From the NCBI GenBank assembly GCA_049673305.1, contig JBATXM010000256.1, positions 1 through 64,000 of the forward strand: a stretch of 64,000 nt of DNA. Reading direction: 5' to 3'. The notes under the pieces were generated by a model, which searched no databases, was not told the origin of the DNA, and worked only from the letters and a program-made list of their open reading frames with translations. The stretch's first letter is position 1. Each line of letters starts with the position of its first letter. Made by a program: the position numbers and the translations under genes. The DNA is from GCA-003244245 sp049673305. Lineage in GTDB: Bacteria > Actinomycetota > Actinomycetes > Mycobacteriales > Pseudonocardiaceae. Below, piece after piece: positions 48,576 to 57,756 of the stretch.

Positions 48576-50297
48576 ATGACCTCCACTGCGGCGGCACCGC
48601 AGCACCGCAGCTTGCCGGCACCCCCGCCCGCAACGTTCACCCATCGGCAGATTTTGACGATCTTCGGTGGGCTGATGCTGGGGATCATGTTGGCGGCGCT
48701 GGACCAAACGATCGTGTCCACGTCGATCCGCACCATCGCCGATGACCTGCACGGATTGAACCTCCAGGCCTGGGCGACCACCGCCTACCTGATCACTTCG
48801 ACGATCACCACCCCGTTGTATGGCAAGCTGTCTGATCTCTACGGGCGCAGGCCTTTGTTCCTGACCGCCATCTCGGTCTTCATCGTCGGGTCGGTGTTGT
48901 GCACGGTCTCCACGTCGATGTACGAGCTGGCCGCCTTCCGCGCCTTCCAGGGGCTGGGAGCTGGCGGTTTGATGTCGCTGGCGCTCACGATCATTGGTGA
49001 CATCGTGCCGCCGCGAGAGCGGGCCCGCTATCAGGGTTACATCTTGGCGGTGTTCGGCACCGCGAGCGTGATTGGCCCGCTGGTGGGCGGGGCATTCGCC
49101 GGGGCCAGCTCAATCCTGGGGATCGCTGGATGGCGCTGGGTGTTCCTGGTCAACGTCCCCATCGCGGCGGCCGCGCTGATCGTCGTGACCAGAGTGCTCA
49201 ACATCCCGCACACCCGCCGCGAGCACCGCATTGACTGGCGAGGTGCGGTAGCGCTGGCTGTCGGGGTGGTACCGGTTCTCCTGGTGGCCGAGCAAGGCCA
49301 AAACTGGGGTTGGGATTCGGCCCCAGCGATAGGCTGTTATGCGCTGGCTGCGGCTGGCCTCATCGGGTTCGTCCTCGCCGAACGATGGATCGGCGCCGAC
49401 GCGTTGCTGCCACTGCGATTGTTCCGCAACGGCGTGTTCGCCGTGACATCAGCCGTGTGTGTGATCGTTGGTATGGGCATGTTCGGCGGTCTCGTGCTCC
49501 TCCCGCTGTACCTGCAGATCGTGAAAGGAGCTTCACCCACCGGGGCTGGCCTGCTGATGTTGCCGCTGATGGGCGGGATCACCGGTGGTTCAGTGGTGTC
49601 CGGGCAGCTGATCTCCCACACCGGCCGGTACAAGATCCTTCCCATGGTGGGCACCGCGTTGCTGACCGTCGCGTTGTTGCTGCTGAGCCTCCGGGTGGAG
49701 GTCGGCACCTCGCTGTGGGAGGTTGACATCTACATGGCGCTGTTCGGCCTCGGGCTGGGCGGCTGTCTGCAGGTGCTGGTCATGGCAGCACAGAATGCGG
49801 TGCCGGCGCGGGACATGGGGGTGGCCACCGCGTCGGCCACGTTCTTCCGGCAGATGGGAGGCACCTTGGGTGTCGCGGTGTTCCTGTCGATCCTGTTCTC
49901 CACCGTCGGAAGCAAGATCATGGACGCGTTTCGCGTCATCGCCCGTACGCCGCAATTCCAGTCCGCGCTCGCCGACCCGGCCGTCCGCGCCAACCCCGCC
50001 AACGACATCGTCCGGCAGATCGTCCAGTCCGGTCGCAGCAGCGGATCCAGCGGATCCGCCGGCAATGCCGGCGGCGTGCTGCAGGACTCCTCGTTCCTGC
50101 AGCACATCGACCCCCGACTGGCTCGGCCGTTCCTGGTGGGTTTCTCCAACGCGATGGATGAGGTGTTCCTCGTCGCCGCCGGGGTGATGTTTCTCGCTTT
50201 TGTGCTGCTGTTTTTCTTGGAGGAGGTCCCGCTGCGCAACCAGTCAGGCATCGAAGCCCTCGCGGCCGAGCTTGCCGCGGAAGTGGCGGAGCGGTAA
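48576..50297 (+). CDS. MFS drug exporter of the DHA2 (14-TMS) family
   Basis: A 573-residue membrane protein with 14 predicted helices. Helix 1 region MLGIMLAALDQTIVSTSIRTIADDL, the loop 2-3 signature GKLSDLYGRRPLFL, and motif C-like GPLVGGAF in helix 5 are typical of EmrB/QacA drug:H+ antiporters. After helix 13 there is a periplasmic loop rich in Gly/Ser (SSGSSGSAGNAGG). Substrate unknown. A FAD-dependent reductase is convergent, 27 bases away. Confidence 0.93.
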   Translation: MTSTAAAPQHRSLPAPPPATFTHRQILTIFGGLMLGIMLAALDQTIVSTSIRTIADDLHGLNLQAWATTAYLITSTITTPLYGKLSDLYGRRPLFLTAISVFIVGSVLCTVSTSMYELAAFRAFQGLGAGGLMSLALTIIGDIVPPRERARYQGYILAVFGTASVIGPLVGGAFAGASSILGIAGWRWVFLVNVPIAAAALIVVTRVLNIPHTRREHRIDWRGAVALAVGVVPVLLVAEQGQNWGWDSAPAIGCYALAAAGLIGFVLAERWIGADALLPLRLFRNGVFAVTSAVCVIVGMGMFGGLVLLPLYLQIVKGASPTGAGLLMLPLMGGITGGSVVSGQLISHTGRYKILPMVGTALLTVALLLLSLRVEVGTSLWEVDIYMALFGLGLGGCLQVLVMAAQNAVPARDMGVATASATFFRQMGGTLGVAVFLSILFSTVGSKIMDAFRVIARTPQFQSALADPAVRANPANDIVRQIVQSGRSSGSSGSAGNAGGVLQDSSFLQHIDPRLARPFLVGFSNAMDEVFLVAAGVMFLAFVLLFFLEEVPLRNQSGIEALAAELAAEVAER

Positions 50298-50324
50298 GTC
50301 CGGAGGATTGACGTGCCTCCTGGC

Positions 50325-51563
50325 TTACCGCGAAGCAAGCCCCGAGGCAAGCTCAGTCGCGGTGGACCGGACCTCGTGCTCGCTGGCGCCGGCAGCCACC
50401 AGCGTGCGGTACCGATTGAGGAGCCGGGGCGCGTGGAAAGCCAGCACGGCGACCAGCGCTCCGGCACTGAAGTAGCCCGCCACGGTGCCCTTGATCACGC
50501 CCGGGTCGTGCAGCACCTCGACGGACGTGGCCAGATCGCAGCGCCCGGCCAGCTGCAGGGTCAGCCCGTACTGATCGGACCAGAAGTACGGCATGACGTC
50601 GGCGTGCCGGGTGATCTGCTTTCCGGCGACTCGCTGGGCCACGACGGCAGCCTGCTCGGCGGCTGAGGTCCAGTGCTCGATGCGCGGCCGGTCTCCGATC
50701 GTGGGGTGCCGCCAGGCCGCGATGTCGCCCACCGCATAGACATTGCCGGTGCCCTCCACCAGACCGGTGGCGTCGCAGGGCAGCCCTCCTGCGGTGGGCA
50801 CCCCGAGCCCGGCGAGCCACCCGCCCTCGACCACGGTGCCGACTGCGACCACGCCACAGTCGGCGGTCACGACACTCCCGTCGGCCAGCCGGACGGCGAT
50901 CCTGCCGTTGCCTTCCCTGATCATTTCCGGGCTCGGGTCCAGAAAGCTCTCCAGGCGCACCCCGCAGCGCACCGTGACTCCATTGCTGGCCTGCAATCGC
51001 GCGCAGAGCTGGCCCATCTGCTCGCCGAGAACTCGGGCGAAGGGCGCCGGCAGCGCCTCCAGCATGGTCACCTCAAGGCCAGCCATGCGGGCGGTAGCGG
51101 CGACCTCGGCGCCGATGAAGCCGGCCCCGACCACCAACAGCGAACGGGCTCGGGAGATCGAGTTCCGCAGCCCCCGGCAATCCTCCAGGGTGCGCAGGAC
51201 GTGCAGCTCCGGGTGGTCGGGCTGGTTGGGTAGACGCCGTGGCTGTACCCCGGTCGCCACCACGAGCGTGTCGTAGCGCAGGCGGGTGCCGTCACTGAGC
51301 TCGACGGCGGCGTGGTCAACACCGAGCGCGCCGACGCCCAGGCGCACCGAGACATCCAGGTCGGCCAGCTCACCACGGTGCAGCACGGCCCGTCCCTCGG
51401 GCCACTGCCCGGCGAGGATCTGCTTGGAGAGCGGGGGCCGGTCGTAGGGCTCATGCGGCTCGTCCCCGATGAGGCTGATCCGGCCGGAAAACCCCTCCGC
51501 CCGCAGGAACTCCACGGTACGCAGGCCGCCCAGTCCCGCGCCGACGACCACCACGTGCTCCAT
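50325..51563 (-). CDS. FAD-dependent ferredoxin/rubredoxin-type reductase
   Basis: ATG 51563 with GGAGAAG upstream gives 412 residues. FAD site VVVVGAGLGGLRTVEFLRAEGF, NAD site LLVVGAGFIGAEVAATARMAGLEVTMLE, and the second FAD motif GNVYAVGDIAAW identify the pyridine nucleotide-disulphide oxidoreductase family, in the BphA4-like group. It would pass electrons from NAD(P)H to a ferredoxin, none of which is in the window. The leader contains a 10-12-base tandem repeat (51564-51596). Confidence 0.9.
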   Translation of the reverse strand: MEHVVVVGAGLGGLRTVEFLRAEGFSGRISLIGDEPHEPYDRPPLSKQILAGQWPEGRAVLHRGELADLDVSVRLGVGALGVDHAAVELSDGTRLRYDTLVVATGVQPRRLPNQPDHPELHVLRTLEDCRGLRNSISRARSLLVVGAGFIGAEVAATARMAGLEVTMLEALPAPFARVLGEQMGQLCARLQASNGVTVRCGVRLESFLDPSPEMIREGNGRIAVRLADGSVVTADCGVVAVGTVVEGGWLAGLGVPTAGGLPCDATGLVEGTGNVYAVGDIAAWRHPTIGDRPRIEHWTSAAEQAAVVAQRVAGKQITRHADVMPYFWSDQYGLTLQLAGRCDLATSVEVLHDPGVIKGTVAGYFSAGALVAVLAFHAPRLLNRYRTLVAAGASEHEVRSTATELASGLASR

Positions 51564-51619
51564 GCACTTCTCCGCACTTTTCCGGGCACTGTTCCGGCCT
51601 GGGGGACTGCGGCTGGTCG

Positions 51620-51913
51620 TCAGCTCACCAGCAGGTGGTGCTGGCCGCTCCAGTGCTCCCGACGTTCCTCTTCGGTCAGGCCGCCCCAGACGCCATATGG
51701 TTCCCGCGCGGCCAGTGCGTAGCGGCGGCATTGTTCCAGAACTGGGCAGTGTTGGCAAATCGCTTTGGCCCGGTCGGCGCGTCGAGACCGGGCTGAACCC
51801 CGTTCACCGTCTGGATGAAAGAAGACGCTGCTGTTCAGCCCCTGGCAGGAGCCATCGAGTTGCCAGTCCCATTCGTGAGCGACCGGTTTTGGAAGCCGTC
51901 GGGTGTCCGTCAT
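51620..51913 (-). CDS. WhiB-family iron-sulfur transcription factor
   Basis: ATG 51913 gives 97 residues; longer frames lack support. WhiB plan is complete: first Cys in LDGSCQGLNSSVFF, then ICQHCPVLEQC (CxxC...C) for the [4Fe-4S] cluster, followed by the turn GVWGGLTEEERR. WhiB proteins work with the principal sigma factor and respond to redox or NO. The subgroup is uncertain; the acidic-free C-terminus after EERREHW is short. It is 56 bases upstream of the FAD reductase, same strand. Confidence 0.93.
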   Translation of the reverse strand: MTDTRRLPKPVAHEWDWQLDGSCQGLNSSVFFHPDGERGSARSRRADRAKAICQHCPVLEQCRRYALAAREPYGVWGGLTEEERREHWSGQHHLLVS

Positions 51914-52214
51914 CTCCCACACTGCCCTCGCTGGTCGATCGATCTCATGGACTGGTCGATTGGTACCCGTCACGTCGTAGCGGCAAACCACCCACCAGCA
52001 GTGTCCAGCCCTGGTGCACAGTGTGTCGACCCCCTCATGCACAGTGAGCCGATCATCGGGCATACTGCAGGGGCGAGCCAGCACCGATGCCGGTGCGGCC
52101 GAGGTCGACTGTGAGCGCCCTTGCGGCGCGAGAGCTTCTCCGTGCCTTCTTCGGGACTGCGGGGTGGCCACGCATCAGCGGCCACCATGCTCTTCAGGAG
52201 AGGATTGTTCCCGC

Positions 52215-53537
52215 GTGTCTTCGAACCACCCAGCCTTGGGGCAGCCATGTAGTTTCCACGAGCTAGGAGTGCCAAGCGAACTGCTTACCGTGCTTGACCA
52301 GCAAGGCATCACCACAGCATTTCCCATCCAGGCCGCAACGTTGCCGGACGCACTCGCTGGTCGGGATGTGCTTGGCCGTGGTCAAACCGGCAGTGGCAAG
52401 ACGCTTGCCTTCGCGATCCCGACGATCACCGCGCTGGCCCGCTCCGGGCTGCGCCGCTGCGCCGGCCACCCGCGCGCTCTGGTGCTGGTGCCCACCCGGG
52501 AACTGGCCAACCAGGTCGCCGACACCTTCACCCCGCTAGCCGCCGGGCTCGGGCAGCGGATCACCACCGTCTACGGCGGTGTCGGCCAGGGCCGGCAGGT
52601 GTCTGCGCTGCGCGGCGGGATCGATGTCCTCATCGCCTGTCCCGGTCGTTTGGAGGATCTGCTCGGTCAGGGTCACGTGCACCTTGACGCGGTCGAAGTG
52701 ACGGTGCTGGACGAGGCCGACCATATGGCCGACCTGGGTTTTCTCCCTGCGGTGCGCAGGTTGCTGGATCGCACCCCGGCCGATACCCAGCGGTTGCTGT
52801 TCTCGGCCACCTTGGACAGCGCCGTGGACGTCTTGGTGCGTCGCTATCTGTCAGACCCGGTGGTGCACTCGGTTGACCCCGCGGAGGCGCAAGTATCCAC
52901 AATGGAGCATCACGTGTTCACCGTGGAGCACGCCGACAAGTCCTCGGTGATCCGCGAACTCGCCTCTGGCCAGCGCCGAAGCCTGCTGTTCACTCGCACC
53001 AAACACGCCGCGCAGAAGTTGGCCAAGCAGCTGACCGTCTCCGGGCTGCCCGCCGTCGAACTGCACGGGAACCTCTCGCAGAACGCCAGGGCACGAAATC
53101 TCGCCGCGTTCAGTGCGGGAAGCGCGCGGGTGCTGGTGGCTACCGACATCGCCGCGCGGGGTATCCACGTCGATGAGATCGGCCTGGTGGTGCATGTGGA
53201 TCCGCCCGCCGAGTGCAAGGCATACCTGCACCGCTCCGGGCGTACCGCCAGAGCAGGTGCTGAGGGTGCTGTAGTTACGCTGTCCACCCCAGAGCAGATG
53301 CGGGAGGTGCGGACATTGACCCGGCTAGCCGGTATCAGGCCGGTAATGGCGCGGGTGCGTCCTGGCGCTGAGCAGATCGCCGCGCTCGCGGGGCCGCCGG
53401 CCCCGCTGGTCGCACCGCCCGCCCCCGTTGCCGCGTCGGTGCCGTCGCGGCACCGCCAGGGCAGCGGTGTTGCCGAAGTCTCCCGTCGGGGACCTCGACG
53501 GCCCACCCGGCGCCGTTCCACCCATCGCGCCGCCTGA
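52215..53537 (+). CDS. DEAD-box ATP-dependent RNA helicase
   Basis: GTG 52215 (AGGAG ~16-20 bases upstream, rather far) gives 440 residues. All helicase motifs are readable: Q motif (FHELGVPSELLTVLDQQGITTAFPIQ), GQTGSGKT, PTRELANQ, DEAD variant DEADHMAD, SAT (FSATLD), then VATDIAARGIHVDEI and YLHRSGRTARAG. The C-terminal tail is Pro/Ala and Arg-rich (RRGPRRPTRRRSTHR), fit for RNA binding. Divergent from whiB. Confidence 0.93.
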   Translation: MSSNHPALGQPCSFHELGVPSELLTVLDQQGITTAFPIQAATLPDALAGRDVLGRGQTGSGKTLAFAIPTITALARSGLRRCAGHPRALVLVPTRELANQVADTFTPLAAGLGQRITTVYGGVGQGRQVSALRGGIDVLIACPGRLEDLLGQGHVHLDAVEVTVLDEADHMADLGFLPAVRRLLDRTPADTQRLLFSATLDSAVDVLVRRYLSDPVVHSVDPAEAQVSTMEHHVFTVEHADKSSVIRELASGQRRSLLFTRTKHAAQKLAKQLTVSGLPAVELHGNLSQNARARNLAAFSAGSARVLVATDIAARGIHVDEIGLVVHVDPPAECKAYLHRSGRTARAGAEGAVVTLSTPEQMREVRTLTRLAGIRPVMARVRPGAEQIAALAGPPAPLVAPPAPVAASVPSRHRQGSGVAEVSRRGPRRPTRRRSTHRAA

Positions 53538-53559
53538 GCAGGCTGCCTGAGTACGGGAA

Positions 53560-54714
53560 GTGGGGACCGCGACGAACCAGCCGCCCAGCCCACGTTGTCG
53601 CCTGCGGCGACGGTTGTTGCTGGTCATGCTGATTGGAGTGGTTCTTCTCGGATCCGTGCTGGGCGCCTCGGTGGCAGGCGTGTTGCGGGCACCGGGTACC
53701 GACAGCGTGGCCGCGCGATTGGCTGAGTGGGGCCGTGACCACGGCATGGACGGGCTGATCAACTGGTTGGAGAAACAGCAGTACGAGCATCACCAGCCCC
53801 CGACCGGTGGCGTGCCAATGGGGGGAATCCCACTCAGTGGAGCGATATCAGCTGATCCGTACGCCCAGGCCGGCTCGTCGCACCTGCCAGCTCCATCGGC
53901 GTTGTCCCCGCCCTCGGGCATCGATCCCTTGCCCGGTGAAGGCCAGTGGGAAACCGTGGTGACAGTGCACGGGCAGCCAGCGGTCCGGGTGGCCCATCTC
54001 CGCCCGGACCGCGAGCACACCTCCTTTCTGGCCGGTGTGATGTTGATCGATCCCACCCTGGTCCGGGGACAGCTCCACCCGGGTTTTCAGGACCCCGGCG
54101 GAACCTGGCAGGCCGCAACGTCGGTGGTTCCCGCTGAGCAACGCACCGTGGTGGTTGCGTTCAACGCAGGGTTTCGCCTCAACGCGAGTCATGGGGGTTA
54201 TTACAGCGAGGGCCGCACCGTGCGGCCGCTGGTGGATGGCGCCGCCAGCCTGGTTCTGCGCACCGATGGCACGGCTACTGTCGGAGCGTGGAATCGCGAG
54301 GTCGCGATGGACTCCGATGTCGCCAGCGTCCGGCAGAACCTCGCTCCGCTCGTCGACAATGGGCAGGTCAACCCGACCTGCCAGAGCGGCGGCACCGCCC
54401 AGTGGGGCAGCACTGTCGGCCAGGTCGCGTTCATTCACCGCTCGGGTTTCGGGGTCACCGCCGATGGTGGCGAGGTGTATGTCGGCGGAGCAGCCCTCTC
54501 GGTATGCAGCCTGGGGCAGATCCTGCAGGCCAGCGGCGTGCAGCGCGGCATGGAGTTGGACATCAACCCTGCCTGGGTCAGCGGGGTCTACTTCCATCCC
54601 GCACCCGATGGCCCGCCGCAAGCCTTCCAGCTCTTCCCCGGCGAGGAAGTACCCGCAGAGCACTACCTCAGCCCTTCCAGCCGCGACTGGTACGCCTTCT
54701 CTGGCCGTCCCTGA
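53560..54714 (+). CDS. phosphodiester glycosidase-domain (NAGPA-like) membrane-anchored protein
   Basis: A 384-residue protein beginning GTG. One N-terminal transmembrane helix (LLLVMLIGVVLLGSVLGASVAGV), a Pro/Gly-rich linker, then a domain with VVAFNAGFRLNASHGGYYSEGR, VDGAASLVLRTDG and ASGVQRGMELDINPAW, which matches NAGPA/phosphodiester glycosidase domains (FNGGF...GG...; MELDGG). In other bacteria such domains act on exopolysaccharide or wall phosphodiesters. Likely extracytoplasmic; substrate unknown. Confidence 0.8.
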   Translation: MGTATNQPPSPRCRLRRRLLLVMLIGVVLLGSVLGASVAGVLRAPGTDSVAARLAEWGRDHGMDGLINWLEKQQYEHHQPPTGGVPMGGIPLSGAISADPYAQAGSSHLPAPSALSPPSGIDPLPGEGQWETVVTVHGQPAVRVAHLRPDREHTSFLAGVMLIDPTLVRGQLHPGFQDPGGTWQAATSVVPAEQRTVVVAFNAGFRLNASHGGYYSEGRTVRPLVDGAASLVLRTDGTATVGAWNREVAMDSDVASVRQNLAPLVDNGQVNPTCQSGGTAQWGSTVGQVAFIHRSGFGVTADGGEVYVGGAALSVCSLGQILQASGVQRGMELDINPAWVSGVYFHPAPDGPPQAFQLFPGEEVPAEHYLSPSSRDWYAFSGRP

Positions 54715-54716
54715 GG

Positions 54717-54749
54717 TCACGGCACTGCGTCACTTCACGGCACTGCGTC
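54717..54749. repeat. 18-bp-period tandem repeat between two convergent genes
   Basis: TCACGGCACTGCGTC at 54717-54731 and 54735-54749. It lies between the stop of the NAGPA-like gene and the stop of pqqE, another example of duplication at gene ends in this genome. Confidence 0.8.
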
Positions 54750-55826
54750 TCACGTTATTGCCGGATTCACCCGGGGACGCAATGGCTGGTGCGGCGGCCC
54801 GGCGAGCTGAAGGGCTGCTTCGATGAGGTGATGGTCTGGCGAGAGTTGGCACACCGGGTCCGCCCGGGCGGCGTCCCCGGTGAGCTGGAAGGCCTGGCAG
54901 CGGCAGCCACCGAAGTCGATGTCCTTACGGGGGCAGCTGCGGCACGGCTCCGGCATCCATTCGTTTCCGCGAAACCTGGTGAATGCGGGGGAGTGGCGCC
55001 AGATCGCGCTCAAGGAGCGCTCGCGGACGTTGTCGATGCCGAGTCCGGCGATCTGCGCTGCCGCCGGGCAGGGCAGTGCCCGCCCGTCCGGTGCGATGAT
55101 GATATGTCGCCGGCCCCAGCCGTGCATGCACGGCTTCGGGTAAGACTCGTGGTAGTCGGCAAGGACATAAAGGATCTCGAGAGTGTCGCCATAGGTCGCC
55201 CGCGCCCGCGCGAGGGCTTGCTCGGCGGCGAGGACCTGGTCACGTGTCGGCAGCAACGCGGACCGGTTGAGTAACCCCCAGCCGTAGTACTGCGTGTGCG
55301 CAAGCTCGAGCCGGTCCGCGCCGAGTGCGGCGGCGAGATCGGCGATCGGCTCGATCTGGTCGATGTTTCCACGATGCAGCACGACGTTGATCGTCAGCGG
55401 CAGCCCCAGGACCGTGACCGCGCGGGCAGCGGCCATCTTGTGGCCAAAGACGCGGGCGCCCGCCACCTCGTCGGCCGTCATGCGGTCAGCACCTTGCATG
55501 CTGAGTTGGACGTGGTCCAGCCCGGCCTGCGCCAGCTCGGTCGCCCGGCGCTCGTCGAGGCCCACCCCGCTGGTGACCAGGTTGACGTAGAAACCCAGGT
55601 CGCGGGCCCGCGCGACGAGTGGGGTGAGGTCAGGCCGGGCCAGCGGCTCACCTCCGGTGAGGTGAACTTGCAGTACGCCCAGCGCTCTTGCTTCCGCCAG
55701 CACGCGGTACCACTCTGGTAGCGCCAACTCCGCCGCTTCCGGAACAGTAACGGGATTGGAGCAGTACGGGCAATGCAGCGGACAGGTGTAGGTCAGCTCG
55801 GCGAGCAGGCCCAGCGGCCTATCCAC
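54750..55826 (-). CDS. pqqE: PqqA peptide cyclase (radical SAM)
   Basis: A 358-residue radical-SAM/SPASM protein. The SAM cluster motif CPLHCPYC follows LLAELTYT near the N-terminus; LTGGEPLARPDL is the GGE motif. The C-terminal SPASM region has the Cys pattern for auxiliary clusters (SCPRKDIDFGGCRCQAF... DPVC, and upstream CMHGWGRRHIIIAPDGRALPCPAA). PqqE forms the C-C bond between Glu and Tyr of PqqA bound to PqqD. Start overlaps pqqD by 8 bases; last gene of the operon. Confidence 0.96.
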   Translation of the reverse strand: MDRPLGLLAELTYTCPLHCPYCSNPVTVPEAAELALPEWYRVLAEARALGVLQVHLTGGEPLARPDLTPLVARARDLGFYVNLVTSGVGLDERRATELAQAGLDHVQLSMQGADRMTADEVAGARVFGHKMAAARAVTVLGLPLTINVVLHRGNIDQIEPIADLAAALGADRLELAHTQYYGWGLLNRSALLPTRDQVLAAEQALARARATYGDTLEILYVLADYHESYPKPCMHGWGRRHIIIAPDGRALPCPAAAQIAGLGIDNVRERSLSAIWRHSPAFTRFRGNEWMPEPCRSCPRKDIDFGGCRCQAFQLTGDAARADPVCQLSPDHHLIEAALQLAGPPHQPLRPRVNPAIT

Positions 55827-56100
55827 GGTTGGTCGCCAGCAGATGCTGCGTGATCAGATCCCGCAGCAGCGACATGACGTCGTTGACGGCGACGTCGTCG
55901 TACACCTCGCCAACTGCCCGCACCACCTCCGCCACGCTATGACGTCCGTCGCATTGCCGGATGACGGCGGCTGCCGTCTCATTCAGAATGAGCACACCCT
56001 CGGGGAACAGCAGCACCGTCTCACCGCTGAGTGGATCGGTCCCGGTGCGCACTCCACGGCGCAGCTGTGGCCGGTCAGTGAGCGACAACGTCACCGTCAT
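55819..56100 (-). CDS. pqqD: PQQ biosynthesis peptide chaperone
   Basis: ATG 56100 overlaps the pqqC stop (ATGA), giving 93 residues, the family size; a longer frame from 56145 reads into pqqC. PqqD/RRE-type winged helix: RPQLRRGVRTGTDPLSGETVLLFPEGVLILNETAAAVIRQCDGRHSVAEVVRAV. The LNETAAxVI..CDG..S.xExV pattern is diagnostic. PqqD binds PqqA and delivers it to PqqE. Confidence 0.95.
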   Translation of the reverse strand: MTVTLSLTDRPQLRRGVRTGTDPLSGETVLLFPEGVLILNETAAAVIRQCDGRHSVAEVVRAVGEVYDDVAVNDVMSLLRDLITQHLLATNRG

Positions 56101-56801
56101 CGACGCTCCTGCAGCGCATGCTCGATGGTGTCGAGCATGCTCCATAAGACGTCAGTCTTAAACTCAAGGGCGCGCACCGCGGCGTCCTGGTCTTGTCGTG
56201 ACGTACAGTGTGACAAGACGATATCCAGCGCGTCGGCGCATTCTTCCCGGGCTTGGCCGATGCGGGAGTCAAAGTATTCTAGCGCGTTGTGGTCAAACCA
56301 CGAGTAGTATCGTTTCAATGCGGCTGTCCGGGTGGCCATCGCCTGTGGTGCGAACAGCTCAGTCAACGATGACGCGATGCCCTCGATCCATGGCCGTGTC
56401 CGCGCGAAGGTAACGTAGGAATCGACCGCGAAGCGCACCCCGGGTAGCACGTGCCGCTCGTCGGTGACCTCCGCCCGGCTCAATCCTACCGCCTCCGCCA
56501 ACACCAGCCACCGGGTACCGCCACCGGTACCGTCCGCGGTACCGTCGTGGTAGGAGATTCGCGGCAGCCACCGTCGACGGATCTCGGGCAGCGGGCAGTT
56601 CGCGACGATGGCGGCGTCCTTTTGCGGCAGGCTTCGCTGGTAATACCACCGGTTGGCCACCCAGGCCCGCAGCTGAGCCGGATCGAGCTCACCGGCGTCC
56701 ATCCGCTGATGAAAGGGGTGCTTGTCCCAATAACTGCGCTCGGCGGCGCGGAGCATGCTCTCGAACTCGGCACGATTTAACGCCGGCCGGTTTTCGCCCA
56801 T
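56097..56801 (-). CDS. pqqC: pyrroloquinoline-quinone synthase
   Basis: A 234-residue cofactorless oxidase catalysing the last steps (ring closure and eight-electron oxidation) to PQQ. Conserved blocks HPFHQRMDAGELDPAQLRAWVANRWYYQRSLPQKDAAI, TGGGTRWLVLAEAVGLSRAEV, and WIEGIASSLTELFAPQAM with the active-site His and Arg residues. GGGGGAAAAG precedes ATG by a few bases. Gap to pqqB 14 bases. Confidence 0.96.
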   Translation of the reverse strand: MGENRPALNRAEFESMLRAAERSYWDKHPFHQRMDAGELDPAQLRAWVANRWYYQRSLPQKDAAIVANCPLPEIRRRWLPRISYHDGTADGTGGGTRWLVLAEAVGLSRAEVTDERHVLPGVRFAVDSYVTFARTRPWIEGIASSLTELFAPQAMATRTAALKRYYSWFDHNALEYFDSRIGQAREECADALDIVLSHCTSRQDQDAAVRALEFKTDVLWSMLDTIEHALQERR

Positions 56802-56815
56802 CTTTTCCCCCTGTG

Positions 56816-57733
56816 CTACAGCTCGTATTCGGCACCGTCTTGCGCAATGCTTGCACCAGCGTTGGAGAGGAGCGCTCGTTCCGGCGCATCGTCGAACAGT
56901 ATCGGATTGGTGTTGTTGAGGTGGGTGTACACGATGTGCGCATCGGTCCGCTGGCGAAGCAGCGTCAGGCTGCCCTGCGCACCGTTGACCGGCAGGTGGC
57001 CCATTGAGTGAGCTGTTGCGGTGCCGCGCCGGTGTTGACGCAGCTCGTCATCGGTCCAGAACGTGCCATCCACCAGGACCAGATGCGCCCCGCCGAGCTG
57101 TTCGAGTAGGCTTTCGCCCAGCGCCGCTACTGAGGGCAGGAACACCACACAGCGAGCGGTACGCTCGTCGGTGATCCGGTAACCGACGACGACACCGGTG
57201 CTCGGACCTCGGCCACGGGCATAGCGGGGCAACCGGCCGCTGGTGGCGTCGAGCGCCTCACACCATAACGGCGAGGCGCCACCGTGGCGGTAGCGCAGCG
57301 CGAATCGCTCACCTGGCGCAACGTCGTGCCAGTGCACCACTGTGTAGCTTTCCAACGTCGGCAGCAGCCCGCACTGGGAAAGCAGGCTGCGCACCGCTGC
57401 GGTGCCGTACACGTGCAGTTCACTGGCCTGACGAAGCGACAGCAAACCCAGCGTGTGGTCGAGCTCGGCATCAGTAAGAAATACGCCGTGTAGTGGTGCT
57501 GTGGAATCGTCAGGCTCAGGCCACAGGGAGGCGCACTCGCGCAGCGCCCCATCGAGCTCTGGGCCGGCATTGCCGAGAAACCACTCACCACCACCGTCGC
57601 CGACGGCGATGGTGGACGAGCGTCGCGACGTCACTGGGCGCGAACCTGAGCGCGCGGCGGCGCATACTGGGCATCCGCAGTTCCATTGCGGTACTCCACC
57701 GCCGGCCGCGGAACCCAGGATGCGAACGAGCAT
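56816..57733 (-). CDS. pqqB: PqqB, metallo-beta-lactamase-fold hydroxylase
   Basis: A 305-residue protein with the PqqB signature LVRILGSAAGGGVPQWNCGCPVCAAAR (zinc-type CxC..C), VFLTDAELDHTLGLLSLR, LVDGTFWTDDEL and the C-terminal VYTHLNNTNPIL. It is proposed to hydroxylate the Glu-Tyr intermediate. Starts 23 bases after the pqqA stop. Confidence 0.96.
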   Translation of the reverse strand: MLVRILGSAAGGGVPQWNCGCPVCAAARSGSRPVTSRRSSTIAVGDGGGEWFLGNAGPELDGALRECASLWPEPDDSTAPLHGVFLTDAELDHTLGLLSLRQASELHVYGTAAVRSLLSQCGLLPTLESYTVVHWHDVAPGERFALRYRHGGASPLWCEALDATSGRLPRYARGRGPSTGVVVGYRITDERTARCVVFLPSVAALGESLLEQLGGAHLVLVDGTFWTDDELRQHRRGTATAHSMGHLPVNGAQGSLTLLRQRTDAHIVYTHLNNTNPILFDDAPERALLSNAGASIAQDGAEYEL

Positions 57734-57756
57734 CTCAGCTGAGCCAATTAATTATT

